Source: Candidatus Poribacteria bacterium
Lineage (GTDB): Bacteria > Poribacteria > WGA-4E > WGA-3G
Reading direction: 5' to 3'
Assembly (NCBI GenBank): GCA_022825825.1
Contig: JAJDWA010000053.1
Location: 1 to 64,000 of the forward strand
DNA length: 64,000 bases
Below, in pieces: positions 33,227 to 42,179 of this stretch; the stretch's first letter is position 1, and the number at the start of each line of letters is the position of its first letter. A program made the translations under genes and the position numbers. The notes beneath the pieces were generated by a model that was not told the DNA's origin, made no database searches, and saw only the letters and a program-made list of their open reading frames with translations.

Positions 33227-36200
33227 ATGGTAGACGCGTCAATTGACATTCACGGCGCACGAGAACATAACCTAAAAAATATTGATATCCAACTCCCAAA
33301 AGATAAACTGATAGTTTTCACTGGCGTTAGCGGTTCAGGCAAATCTTCACTTGCAATAGATACGTTGTATGCAGAAGGACAAAGACGATACATAGAATCA
33401 CTTTCCGCTTATGCCCGGCAGTTTTTAGGACAACTTGGTAAAGCAGAAGTAGACAAGATAATCGGTTTGTCCCCCTCCATTGCCATCAATCAAGGTTCCA
33501 CAGGACATAATCCCCGCTCAACGGTTGCGACAGTAACTGAAATTTACGATTATCTCCGTGTTCTATTTGCCCGCGCGGGAGAATTCCACTGTCCTGAATG
33601 TGGACAACAGGTCGGTTCACAAACGATCGCTGATATTGTCTCACATATTTTGAGTTTCCCACCTCGCACGCGCCTCATGATTTTAGCACCTATCGTCCGA
33701 GGTAGACGCGGAGAATATCGGAAAGAGTTATCAGATGCTCGTAAGATGGGCTTCGTTCGCGCCCGAATTGATGGTGAAGTCCACGAAATTAACTCCAATA
33801 TTGCTCTCAACCCGAATCAAACCCATAACATTGATATAATCATTGATAGGATTATCATTAAAGAAAACATCCATAGCCGTGTTGCTGATGCTGTTGAAAC
33901 AGCACTTTCCCTCGGAGATGACACGCTTATTGTCAATGTTATGTCTTCAGAAAGTGATGCTTCACGAAAGAGATCAAAGGATGAGGATTTACTGTTTAGT
34001 AGGCAGTATGCCTGCGCAAACTGCCAAATCAGTTACGATGTGCCTGAACCTCGCCATTTTTCTTACAACAGTCCTTATGGTATGTGTGAACAGTGTCGGG
34101 GATTAGGCGTGCAAATGGCGATTTCTCCGAAGTTAATTATCGCAGATGAAACGCTGTCTATTTTGGAAGGTGCGATAACTCTATGGGAAAAACCTGACCC
34201 TCAAGAAAAGATGGTAGCGCAGTCCCTTGCATCATACCTGAAGTTCAATTTAAAAACCCCGTGGAAAGATCTAAAACCTGAGCAGCAGCATGCGATTCTT
34301 TATGGGACAGGTGATACTGTGCTTACTTTTCGTCAGCCTTCAAAGGATAGTAAGCGGAGAGGGAAACGGTTTCGCGGCAGATTTCATGGGCTGATTCCTG
34401 CGCATGAACAACGGTTTCTTTTTTTAGACGTAAATGAAGAGGGTGATGGGAATTCTCATCTTCCTGACTACTTTGTTAAGATGGAGTGTAGAGAATGCAA
34501 CGGAACCCGTCTAAATCAATTGGTTAAAGCTATCACCTTAGCGGGGCTAAACATTACTGATGTAATGGATATGTCAATTCAGGACGCTACCTCCTTTTTC
34601 AATACCCTTGAACTACCGGATCGCGAGGCTTTTATTGCTTCAGAACTGTTAAAAGAAATTCGCTCACGTTTAGGATTCTTGATGGACGTAGGTTTAGGGT
34701 ATCTAACATTGTCGCGTTCCGCCCCGACATTATCCGGTGGAGAGGCACAACGTATCCGACTTGCGAGCCAAGTTGGTGCCGGGTTACGCGATGTAACTTA
34801 TGTCCTTGATGAACCGAGTATCGGCTTACATCCTCGGGACCATGCTGGTTTATTGAAAACCTTGATGAACCTCCGAAATCAAGGAAATACCGTTATTGTC
34901 GTTGAACATGATGAAGCAACTATGTTGGTGGCAGATTGGATAGTAGACTTCGGTCCTGGTGCTGGTATAAGAGGTGGCGAAATAACTGGTATGGGAACTC
35001 CGAAACAATTGATAGAAGAGAATGACTCACTTACAGCACAATATTTGCGTGGTGAGAAGGAGATTGTCCATCCCGAATCGAGACGTCCCACAGGTGATAA
35101 ATGGGTGCAAATCTGCAACGCGCGGCAAAACAATCTTAAAGAAATTAGCCCGAAAATACCGATTGGGACGCTCTGCTGTGTGACAGGTGTAAGCGGTTCA
35201 GGAAAAAGTTCGCTCATCCACGATATTCTCTACAGTGCGCTTGCACGCGACTTAATGAAGGCAAAAACTGTACCGGGCGACTATGACAAAATTCAGGGTA
35301 TCATCGGAGACGAAACTGTTGCGGTCCCTGATGTTATTGACAAAATTATCAACATTGATATGGCACCTATCGGACGGACTCCTCGTTCTAATCCGGCTAC
35401 GTATACAAAAGTATTTGATGCAATACGAGCCTTCTATACTAACTTACCAGATGCCAAACTGCGTGGATATAAAGCAGGACGATTTAGTTTCAATGTTCCC
35501 GGGGGTAGATGTGAGGCGTGCAACGGCAATGGGGCGAAAAAAGTCGATATGGGCTTGCTTGCGGATGTTTGGGTAGAGTGCGACGTTTGTAACGGAAAAC
35601 GTTATAACAATGAAACGCTCACCATTAAATATAAAGACAAAAATATTTCCGATGTGCTTGAAATGGATATAGAAACTGCACTTGCACATTTTGCTGATCT
35701 GCCCAAAATAGCAAGAGGGTTACAATTGCTTCACGATGTTGGTTTGGATTACATTAAACTTGGACAACCTGCGCCTACACTTTCCGGTGGTGAAGCGCAA
35801 CGGATTAAACTCTCTAAAGAACTTTCAAAACGGAGCACTGGCAAAACACTTTATATCCTTGATGAACCCACAACCGGCTTACACTTTGACGACGTAAACA
35901 AGCTGTTAACTATTCTTCATAGATTGGTTGATGAAGGCAATACTGTAGTGGTTGTTGAGCATAACCTTGAAGTGATCAATTCAGCAGACTACCTGATTGA
36001 TTTAGGACCAGAAGGTGGTGCTGATGGGGGTAAGGTTGTTACTGTGGGGACTCCTGAAGAGGTTGCGGATATGCCTGACTCATATACCGGGAAAGCACTT
36101 CGGGGGGAATACGAACTCTGGAAAACCGAGGACACAAAACAGAACATAGCAGCAAATGGTAATTCCCAAAATCCTCCTTATCAAGGGGATAGGCAGGACG

Positions 36201-38965
36201 ATGTTGATGGAACAGGTTCTGAAGTTTCCAAATCTATTATGGTCCGAGGGGCAAAAGAAAACAATCTTAAAGGTATTGATATTGAAATTCCGCATCAGAG
36301 GCTAACAGCCTTTACAGGTGTGAGCGGGTCTGGAAAGACATCGCTGGCGCTTGATACGATTTATGCTGAAGGGCAACGTCGTTATATTGAGACACTCAGC
36401 ACTTATGCGCGCCAATTTATTGGCACGATGGAGAAACCTAAGGTCTCTAAAATTGAGGGATTGTCGCCAGCGATTGCAATTTCGCATTCAAGTCCAAGCC
36501 AAAATCCGCGTTCTACAGTCGCAACAATTACCGAAATCCACGATGGTTTGCGTACGCTTTATGCGAGATGGGGGCAACCACACTGCCCCGATTGCCAAAC
36601 AGAGGTACTCCCACAGAGCGCGCAGGAAATAGTTGAACATGTTTTCCAACTTTTACGAGAAAAAAGAGTGGATATCCTTTCACCGCTTACGAACTTTCGT
36701 ACGCATGAAAATGATTCTGAGGTGGTAATTGGAGCGGATCGTACCCCTGGTTTGAAAGGGAACGAGGATTACGCTGATGCGTTTCGCAGGTTGCAGAGGA
36801 CAGGTTTTGCACGTGTACAAATTGATGGAGAAATTTACCGCCTCGATGAGGCACCGGAAATTCACAAACGGCGTAGACATGAAGTTTTTCTCGTGATAGA
36901 CCGCGTTCAGCTTGCTGATGATGAAAAAAGCCGTTTCACAGAAGCAGTTGAATTAGCACTTATAGAGAGTAACGGCTTTGTTATTATAGAGGAGAAAAAA
37001 AGTAAAGGCGAACCGAATAGACATTTCTTTAGTGAACATGCGATGTGTTCAAAATGTGGCCGGAATTTTCCGCAGCTAACGCCCCGGCACTTCTCTTTTA
37101 ACAATAGGTTGGGGGCTTGTAGTGCATGTGAAGGGATTGGTAGGCTGCTTTCGGATGGCCAAAAAATCTGTGGAACCTGTAATGGGACAAGGTTAGATGA
37201 ATTTCCGCGCAATGTCAAGTTCTCTGAAGCAACAATCGCTGAATTAATGGCGATGCCAATTTCAGACATCATTATATTTTTTGCCGCACGGATAAACGCT
37301 ATAGAAAAACATCTTACTACGACTGTTGGTGCACAGGAAGCAAAGGCAGCCAGAGACCAAGTGAGAGATGTGTCAACCTCACGGGCAACGCACACGACAC
37401 TCCACTCCCATACTTCGCCTGAGTTTGAGGCCCAACTGCTTCGGCAAATTCAGATTCGCCTTAAGTTTTTAGAGGACATCGGACTCGGTTATCTTGGGTT
37501 AGACCGACCCGCACCGACACTTTCTGGTGGAGAAATCCGCAGAATTCGGCTCGCAAGTCAACTCGGTACAGGTCTAACCGGCGTAACCTACATCCTTGAT
37601 GAACCGAGTATTGGACTACACCCTCGCGACCAGGAACGATTGATTTTAGCGATGAAGGATTTACGCGATATTGGTAATAGCGTCCTCGTCGTTGAACACG
37701 ACAGAGATACTATTTTATCTGCCGACCATATCATTGATTTCGGGCCGAAAGCGGGTAAGCAGGGAGGGAAAATTGTTGCTACTGGCACACCTACCGCCTT
37801 TACCGATTCGGAACCTATCTCCTTCTCTAAACATATCACAAACGACTCAGATGAAGCAACGTCTACTCCCCAGGATAAAGGGTTGACACAAGCATATCTT
37901 TCCGATGAAATGCAAATTCCTGTTCCCGCTGTTCGACGCAAAGGGTCAGGAAAATGGCTAAAGTTATCTGGTGCAAAGACAAACAACCTTAAAAACATTG
38001 ATATCGAAATTCCTTATGGAACGCTTACCTGTGTTACAGGTGTTTCGGGATGTGGAAAGAGTTCGCTTATTGAAGGCACGTTACGTCCCGCTTTGGAAGC
38101 CCGAAAATCTATCAGAAAAGGAAACGAACAATCGGATAATTCTTATGGCGCGGCATTGTATGACAGCGTTCAAGGCACGAGTGCAATCGAACGGATTATC
38201 CACATAGATCAAAAACCGATAGGTGAAACCCCCCGTTCAAACCCTGCGACTTATACTGATCTGTTCACCAAAATTCGAGAAATGTTTGCAGAGTTACCTG
38301 ACGCAAAACTCCGTGGATTTAACCGAGGACGTTTCAGTTTCAATCTTTCCTACGGGCAGTGCGAAGTATGCGATGGACAACGTTTCAATCGAGTAGAGAT
38401 GCACTTCCTTCCTGATGTATGGATACCTTGTGAAAACTGTAACAGCACAGGGTATAATGCTGAAACGCTTGAAGTGCGTTACAAGGGCAAAAATATCGCA
38501 GAGGTATTACAAATGACAGTGCAGGAAGCTCTTGAGCTATTCAGTAACATAAATCGTATAAAACGTCCACTCCAAACGTTAGCAGATGTCGGTTTAGATT
38601 ATATTCAATTAGGCCAAGCTGCAACAACACTCTCTGGAGGTGAAGCGCAGCGCGTTAAACTTGCGAAGGAACTTGCCCGCCGCCAAACTGGTACAACCCT
38701 CTATATTATGGACGAACCGACGACCGGATTGCACTTCGATGATGTCCAAAAACTGCTCAATGTGCTGAATAAACTCGTTGATGCAGGCAATACGATTGTT
38801 GCAATAGAACATAATATAGACGTTATTAAATCAGCAGATTGGGTTATTGATTTAGGGCCTGAAGGAAGCGAGGGGGGCGGTTATCTTGTTGCGATGGGTA
38901 CTCCTGAAGAAGTTGTTGAAGTAGCGGAATCACATACTGCAAGGTTCTTACGCCAAGTGTTGTAA
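33227..38965 (+). CDS. uvrA: Double-length excinuclease ABC subunit A (two fused UvrA units)
   Basis: A 1912-residue protein made of two complete UvrA sequences, about 1-925 and 1010-1912, joined by a hydrophilic linker (QNPPYQGDRQDDVDGTGSE). There are four ATPase sites: Walker A near 33, 653, 1031 and 1605 (the last is GVSGCGKSS), and ABC signatures near 502, 851, 1431 and 1801. Three are LSGGEAQR; the third is LSGGEIRR. All four zinc modules keep paired CxxC motifs. Two UvrA chains normally form the dimer that scans DNA and loads UvrB, so this protein may act as a built-in dimer. Chlamydia has a similarly doubled UvrA. ATG at 33227 follows GAGGG; TATAAT also lies just before it. Confidence 0.95.
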   Translation: MVDASIDIHGAREHNLKNIDIQLPKDKLIVFTGVSGSGKSSLAIDTLYAEGQRRYIESLSAYARQFLGQLGKAEVDKIIGLSPSIAINQGSTGHNPRSTVATVTEIYDYLRVLFARAGEFHCPECGQQVGSQTIADIVSHILSFPPRTRLMILAPIVRGRRGEYRKELSDARKMGFVRARIDGEVHEINSNIALNPNQTHNIDIIIDRIIIKENIHSRVADAVETALSLGDDTLIVNVMSSESDASRKRSKDEDLLFSRQYACANCQISYDVPEPRHFSYNSPYGMCEQCRGLGVQMAISPKLIIADETLSILEGAITLWEKPDPQEKMVAQSLASYLKFNLKTPWKDLKPEQQHAILYGTGDTVLTFRQPSKDSKRRGKRFRGRFHGLIPAHEQRFLFLDVNEEGDGNSHLPDYFVKMECRECNGTRLNQLVKAITLAGLNITDVMDMSIQDATSFFNTLELPDREAFIASELLKEIRSRLGFLMDVGLGYLTLSRSAPTLSGGEAQRIRLASQVGAGLRDVTYVLDEPSIGLHPRDHAGLLKTLMNLRNQGNTVIVVEHDEATMLVADWIVDFGPGAGIRGGEITGMGTPKQLIEENDSLTAQYLRGEKEIVHPESRRPTGDKWVQICNARQNNLKEISPKIPIGTLCCVTGVSGSGKSSLIHDILYSALARDLMKAKTVPGDYDKIQGIIGDETVAVPDVIDKIINIDMAPIGRTPRSNPATYTKVFDAIRAFYTNLPDAKLRGYKAGRFSFNVPGGRCEACNGNGAKKVDMGLLADVWVECDVCNGKRYNNETLTIKYKDKNISDVLEMDIETALAHFADLPKIARGLQLLHDVGLDYIKLGQPAPTLSGGEAQRIKLSKELSKRSTGKTLYILDEPTTGLHFDDVNKLLTILHRLVDEGNTVVVVEHNLEVINSADYLIDLGPEGGADGGKVVTVGTPEEVADMPDSYTGKALRGEYELWKTEDTKQNIAANGNSQNPPYQGDRQDDVDGTGSEVSKSIMVRGAKENNLKGIDIEIPHQRLTAFTGVSGSGKTSLALDTIYAEGQRRYIETLSTYARQFIGTMEKPKVSKIEGLSPAIAISHSSPSQNPRSTVATITEIHDGLRTLYARWGQPHCPDCQTEVLPQSAQEIVEHVFQLLREKRVDILSPLTNFRTHENDSEVVIGADRTPGLKGNEDYADAFRRLQRTGFARVQIDGEIYRLDEAPEIHKRRRHEVFLVIDRVQLADDEKSRFTEAVELALIESNGFVIIEEKKSKGEPNRHFFSEHAMCSKCGRNFPQLTPRHFSFNNRLGACSACEGIGRLLSDGQKICGTCNGTRLDEFPRNVKFSEATIAELMAMPISDIIIFFAARINAIEKHLTTTVGAQEAKAARDQVRDVSTSRATHTTLHSHTSPEFEAQLLRQIQIRLKFLEDIGLGYLGLDRPAPTLSGGEIRRIRLASQLGTGLTGVTYILDEPSIGLHPRDQERLILAMKDLRDIGNSVLVVEHDRDTILSADHIIDFGPKAGKQGGKIVATGTPTAFTDSEPISFSKHITNDSDEATSTPQDKGLTQAYLSDEMQIPVPAVRRKGSGKWLKLSGAKTNNLKNIDIEIPYGTLTCVTGVSGCGKSSLIEGTLRPALEARKSIRKGNEQSDNSYGAALYDSVQGTSAIERIIHIDQKPIGETPRSNPATYTDLFTKIREMFAELPDAKLRGFNRGRFSFNLSYGQCEVCDGQRFNRVEMHFLPDVWIPCENCNSTGYNAETLEVRYKGKNIAEVLQMTVQEALELFSNINRIKRPLQTLADVGLDYIQLGQAATTLSGGEAQRVKLAKELARRQTGTTLYIMDEPTTGLHFDDVQKLLNVLNKLVDAGNTIVAIEHNIDVIKSADWVIDLGPEGSEGGGYLVAMGTPEEVVEVAESHTARFLRQVL

Positions 38966-39020
38966 GATAATCCATAAGTCTTAAAATATTCCGCTGTCTT
39001 AGGAATGCCTTCATTTTTTC

Positions 39021-39049
39021 TTGATATTTTGATTCACATGTAATATAAT
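39021..39049 (+). promoter_or_regulatory. Promoter of the small membrane protein gene
   Basis: TTGATA (39021-39026), a 17-nt spacer and a perfect TATAAT (39044-39049). Transcription should start near 39056, giving a leader of about 24 nt that holds AAGGTGGG before the ATG at 39080. Confidence 0.7.
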
Positions 39050-39079
39050 AGCAATAGACGATTAAGGTGGGATACACCC

Positions 39080-39493
39080 ATGGAAAAGAAACTAAAGCAT
39101 TTAGAACTAATTCAGAATGTCATTAATCGATTGGCGAATAGTTCCTTTTTTTTGAAAGGATGGACGGTGATTTTTGTTGCTGCCGTTTTAGGTTTTGCTA
39201 CAAAGGACTCCAAACCCCACTATGTTTGGTTAGCTGCGATTCCCACCGTTTCTTTTTGGTTATTGGACGGTTTCTATCTTAATCAAGAACGGCTTTTCCG
39301 GCGTTTATACGATGCCGTTAGAGAGACAGATGAAGATGAGATAGACTTCTCTATGAATACCGTCCCTTTTAAGAAGAGTGGAGACTGGTTTAAAGCCATT
39401 TTTTCAAAGACGCTTCTGCCTTTCTATATCCCAATCATACTTGTGATTGTGTTAGTTCTCATTTGGAAGTTGGTAGGAAATGGGACTGGATAA
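39080..39493 (+). CDS. Three-helix membrane protein, candidate effector partner of the TIR-like protein
   Basis: A 137-residue integral membrane protein. An N-terminal amphipathic helix (LELIQNVINRLANSSFFLKG) leads to two close membrane helices (about 28-40 and 48-64), then a conserved-looking polar stretch, LLDGFYLNQERLFRRLYDAV, an acidic loop and a C-terminal helix (about 112-131). I recall proteins of this plan, with IQ..I.RM/L.. and LD.YYL..ER.FR.LY, next to TIR-domain genes in other bacteria; that is memory, not a search. The gene has its own promoter and faces the TIR-like gene across 38 nt. A membrane-damaging effector role is inference. Confidence 0.6.
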   Translation: MEKKLKHLELIQNVINRLANSSFFLKGWTVIFVAAVLGFATKDSKPHYVWLAAIPTVSFWLLDGFYLNQERLFRRLYDAVRETDEDEIDFSMNTVPFKKSGDWFKAIFSKTLLPFYIPIILVIVLVLIWKLVGNGTG

Positions 39494-39531
39494 CAAGAGG
39501 TGTTGCAATTCCACACATCCGACTGATCCGA

Positions 39532-39921
39532 TCATTTTTTCAAACATTCAGAAATCTTTGCATCAATTTTTTTCCACTTCCATGAAATGACATCGCCTGC
39601 TCCAGGAACCTTACCGCTTGTACTATTTTTTGAACGAATCTGGAAAATCGGTTTATCTTGCTGGTTTGCAATTGTCACCTCTTTTTCAACACCGGGTGCG
39701 TTATGTGTATCTTCCCCTAACATCACAATCACAATGTCCGAACGAAAAATCTGGGCCTGTGCATTCTTCAACCAACCATTATCATGGGGGCGATATGCTT
39801 CGTTTAATGAAGAATCTTCAATCTCATGGCAGGAGTGTTTTGCAGCTTGTCCGAAAAAACCGCGATAAAGTTCTTTATCCCTGTCAAACTCGAAACTTAG
39901 AAATATCTTAACCTTTACCAT
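39532..39921 (-). CDS. TIR-like protein of the ThsB/DUF1863 type
   Basis: A 129-residue single-domain protein. It starts VKIFLSFEFDRDKELYRGFF, the first strand and loop of TIR-like ThsB proteins, continues with FRSDIVIVMLGEDTHNAPGV and then EKEVTIANQQDKPIFQI. The Glu at 81 falls where TIR NAD-cleaving enzymes keep the catalytic glutamate (W/G-V-x-x-E). In Thoeris anti-phage systems ThsB makes a cyclic-ADP-ribose-type signal that activates ThsA. No SIR2- or macro-type ThsA is present here; the convergent membrane protein could be the receiver. AAGGA precedes the ATG; the promoter is at 39981-40009. Confidence 0.75.
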   Translation of the reverse strand: MVKVKIFLSFEFDRDKELYRGFFGQAAKHSCHEIEDSSLNEAYRPHDNGWLKNAQAQIFRSDIVIVMLGEDTHNAPGVEKEVTIANQQDKPIFQIRSKNSTSGKVPGAGDVISWKWKKIDAKISECLKK

Positions 39922-39980
39922 ATTGCATTTCCTTTTATGTATGTAACATCTAAACTCTGAAATTAAATCTAACTATGTAA

Positions 39981-40009
39981 AGTATACCATTAGAAAACAC
40001 CACACGCAA
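39981..40009 (-). promoter_or_regulatory. Promoter of the TIR-like gene
   Basis: On the minus strand TTGCGT (40004-40009), a 17-nt spacer and TATACT (39981-39986) preceded by TGG (extended -10). The predicted leader is about 50 nt. Confidence 0.65.
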
Positions 40010-40134
40010 ATATTCTGGTACTATCAGCAGCTTGCCTCCTTCCTCTTTTTATTTTCTACCTTCCAATTTCCACTTGACAAATCCTACAATACATGGAATT
40101 ATAATACTATATCAATCTGAAATATAGTATCCAC

Positions 40135-41022
40135 ATGCAAATCCCAAATTATTATCAAATATTAGAAATAGGTCGAAATGCGACTGTGTCCGAAATAAAG
40201 CAAGCATTTCGCAAACTTGCCAAACGATACCATCCTGATAAACTTCACATCAACTTTAGTCCGGATGAAGTGGCGCATGCGAAACGGATGTTTCGTGAAG
40301 TTTGTAACGCTTACGGTGTGCTGCAGGACCAAAAACGCAAGGCTGACTATGACCGGATACTTCAGAACATTGAACGGCAGAAGAAGTCGTACCGCTCGTA
40401 TTTTGACACGCGTAGTAGACTTGATCAGGACTACGTCAAGTTAGAATTGTTGTTCCAAGCACTACTACATCAGAACTACGAAACCGGTATCTCCATTTAT
40501 GAGCAGCTATGCCGAAAATGTGAAAAGAGTGGCACTAAATGGTGTCCTGATGATTTTTTCAACTATGAAGATAGCCGAGACTGTGAATTTCTGATTGCTG
40601 AAGCGTATCAGAATCTCGGTTTTTCCAATGGAGATGTTTCTGCTTCTGAACGGCACCGAAAAATTGAGTTGGCAATGCAAATTTATGAGTCTCTGTTATC
40701 TGCAGAAGGTCAACGTCCCTGTTTCAAGCACTTTATCAAAGAGATAAAGGAACGTCTTAAAAGAATCTATCTCTATCATTTCAGTGTTGAAGGATACGAA
40801 CAGATGACTCAGATTTCATTAACGAAGATCCAGGCATTAAAATTGCCGAAGCAAGAAACTGCATGGATGTACAAGAAAATTGCTGAGTTTTATGTTGAAA
40901 TCAATCTGTTCCCAGAAGCACGGAAAGTATTACTTATGGCATTTGAACTGCAACCTAACCTGGCCGGTGCTAAGAAGATTTGCAGAACTTTGAATTTAGG
41001 AAATTCACAAGCGGTATCTTAG
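40135..41022 (+). CDS. DnaJ-domain protein with a helical repeat C-terminal region
   Basis: A 295-residue protein. The J domain spans about 4-70: NYYQILEIGRNATVSEIK, the HPD triad in RYHPDKL, and YGVLQDQKRKADYD. The remaining two thirds are alpha-helical with TPR-like pairs, ending FPEARKVLLMAFELQPNLAG. There is no Gly/Phe or zinc-finger region, so it is a J-protein with a special task, passing one substrate or partner to Hsp70. A near-consensus TTGACA (40074-40079) with an extended -10 TGGAATTAT 17 nt on gives a short leader, and there is no Shine-Dalgarno. It neighbours the TIR-like gene divergently. Confidence 0.85.
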   Translation: MQIPNYYQILEIGRNATVSEIKQAFRKLAKRYHPDKLHINFSPDEVAHAKRMFREVCNAYGVLQDQKRKADYDRILQNIERQKKSYRSYFDTRSRLDQDYVKLELLFQALLHQNYETGISIYEQLCRKCEKSGTKWCPDDFFNYEDSRDCEFLIAEAYQNLGFSNGDVSASERHRKIELAMQIYESLLSAEGQRPCFKHFIKEIKERLKRIYLYHFSVEGYEQMTQISLTKIQALKLPKQETAWMYKKIAEFYVEINLFPEARKVLLMAFELQPNLAGAKKICRTLNLGNSQAVS

Positions 41023-41067
41023 TTTGAAAGTTATTCTGTTGAGCAAGAAGATACAAGGAGACGAAAG

Positions 41068-41238
41068 TTGGCTGAACCTATCATAATGATAATACCTTTT
41101 GTTATTATAGCGATAATTTGGATTTATGCACACCGTACGGGGGTAAGGTTGTTTTGTCCGAATTGTGGACAGCGGCAAACAGGATGGTCAACGCAGTGTC
41201 CGAGGTGTGGTGTTGTTTTCAAGGATTGGAAAGAATAA
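41068..41238 (+). CDS. 56-residue membrane-anchored zinc-ribbon protein (TTG start)
   Basis: Read directly from the sequence. TTG at 41068, preceded by AAGGAG seven bases upstream, opens a frame encoding one membrane helix (IIMIIPFVIIAIIWIYAH) and a zinc ribbon (CPNCGQRQTGWSTQCPRCGV), ending in FKDWKE at TAA 41236-41238. The only in-frame ATG is six codons later and has no ribosome site. The plan equals that of the 91-residue protein at 31832-32107. Function unknown. Confidence 0.65.
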   Translation: MAEPIIMIIPFVIIAIIWIYAHRTGVRLFCPNCGQRQTGWSTQCPRCGVVFKDWKE

Positions 41239-41278
41239 AATTAGCAGTCTAAATTTGTCATATATTTGAGGAATCCTA

Positions 41279-42166
41279 ATGCGAAAAGAAGTACGTTGGG
41301 AACGCATGTTCCCCGATGAATTAGAAGCGGCTTTTGCAGCGTGTCCCGGTGTCTATTTTACTTACGGATTGTGCGAACCGCACGGCCCGCAAAACACAGT
41401 CGGGCTTGATGCACTCAAAGCACATGCAATCGCTTGTCGTGTAGCACAAACGCACGGTGGCATTGTCGCACCACCCGACTATTGGCACATCCATGAACAC
41501 GGAATGTATGCAAACTGGGCACAGCAGAATGTCGGTGAAGTGCGGAGTTGGATGACGGCTATGCCTGCATGGCAGCATTTCAAAAATGTGTGCTACCATG
41601 TCCGTGCCGCCGATGCACTCGGATTTCACGCTGCTATCTTCCTTACCGGTCATTATGGACCGAATTGGCAAGACCTCAAAACACTTTTGGACTTAATTCA
41701 ACCACACTTCGCGATGCGTTTGTATGGGCTGCCAGATTTTGAGGCAAATCATATCGGTTTCAGTAAACAAGGGGATGGTGCAGACCACGCGGGGAGGGTT
41801 GAAACCTCGCTGTTATGGGCGTTAGAACCTGATTGCGTTGACATGTCTCGGATGCCAGCAAGAGATGAACCAGGACCGCATTTCGCAATGGGCGGAAATG
41901 CTTATGACTCAGACCGGCGCATCGGTGAGCGTATGGTAAACGATGAAGTTGCATGGCTTGGCAAGAAAATGCAGGAGTTGTTAGATGCTTACGCACAACA
42001 GAATATCACCGAACGCCAACCCGTAACCTTTGAAGAAGTTGAAAAGATTTGGACAGAACAGGTAACACCTGCTCTGAAAACTTTTGAGACGATGGAAAAT
42101 AAAGGTGAACCGCCTCCAGAAGATTCACAATGGTTTCGTCAGTGGAAAATTCCAGAACTTTCATAA
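41279..42166 (+). CDS. Creatininase-family amidohydrolase
   Basis: A 295-residue protein of the creatininase / FAPy-deformylase family. The metal-binding start is visible as GLCEPHGPQNTVGLDAL (Glu, His and Asp ligands, residues about 27-43), and the later FLTGHYGPNW replaces the common NGHGGN. GGIVAPPDYW is also typical. A further Glu in GRVETSLLWALEP fits the last ligand. Family members hydrolyse cyclic amides or formamides; the substrate is not known. GAGGA is six bases before the ATG. It ends 13 nt before the phyH2 start, so both are likely one transcript. Confidence 0.85.
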   Translation: MRKEVRWERMFPDELEAAFAACPGVYFTYGLCEPHGPQNTVGLDALKAHAIACRVAQTHGGIVAPPDYWHIHEHGMYANWAQQNVGEVRSWMTAMPAWQHFKNVCYHVRAADALGFHAAIFLTGHYGPNWQDLKTLLDLIQPHFAMRLYGLPDFEANHIGFSKQGDGADHAGRVETSLLWALEPDCVDMSRMPARDEPGPHFAMGGNAYDSDRRIGERMVNDEVAWLGKKMQELLDAYAQQNITERQPVTFEEVEKIWTEQVTPALKTFETMENKGEPPPEDSQWFRQWKIPELS

Positions 42167-42179
42167 GAGAGGACATCAC

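Noticed and set aside
33550-38812. Many minus-strand and shifted frames inside uvrA
   Set aside because: They are shadows of a conserved gene and have no start signals.
40074-40105. TTGACA with a perfect TATAAT before the DnaJ gene
   Set aside because: The spacing is 20 nt, too long for a usual promoter; the extended -10 TGGAATTAT at 17 nt is preferred, so TATAAT may be chance.
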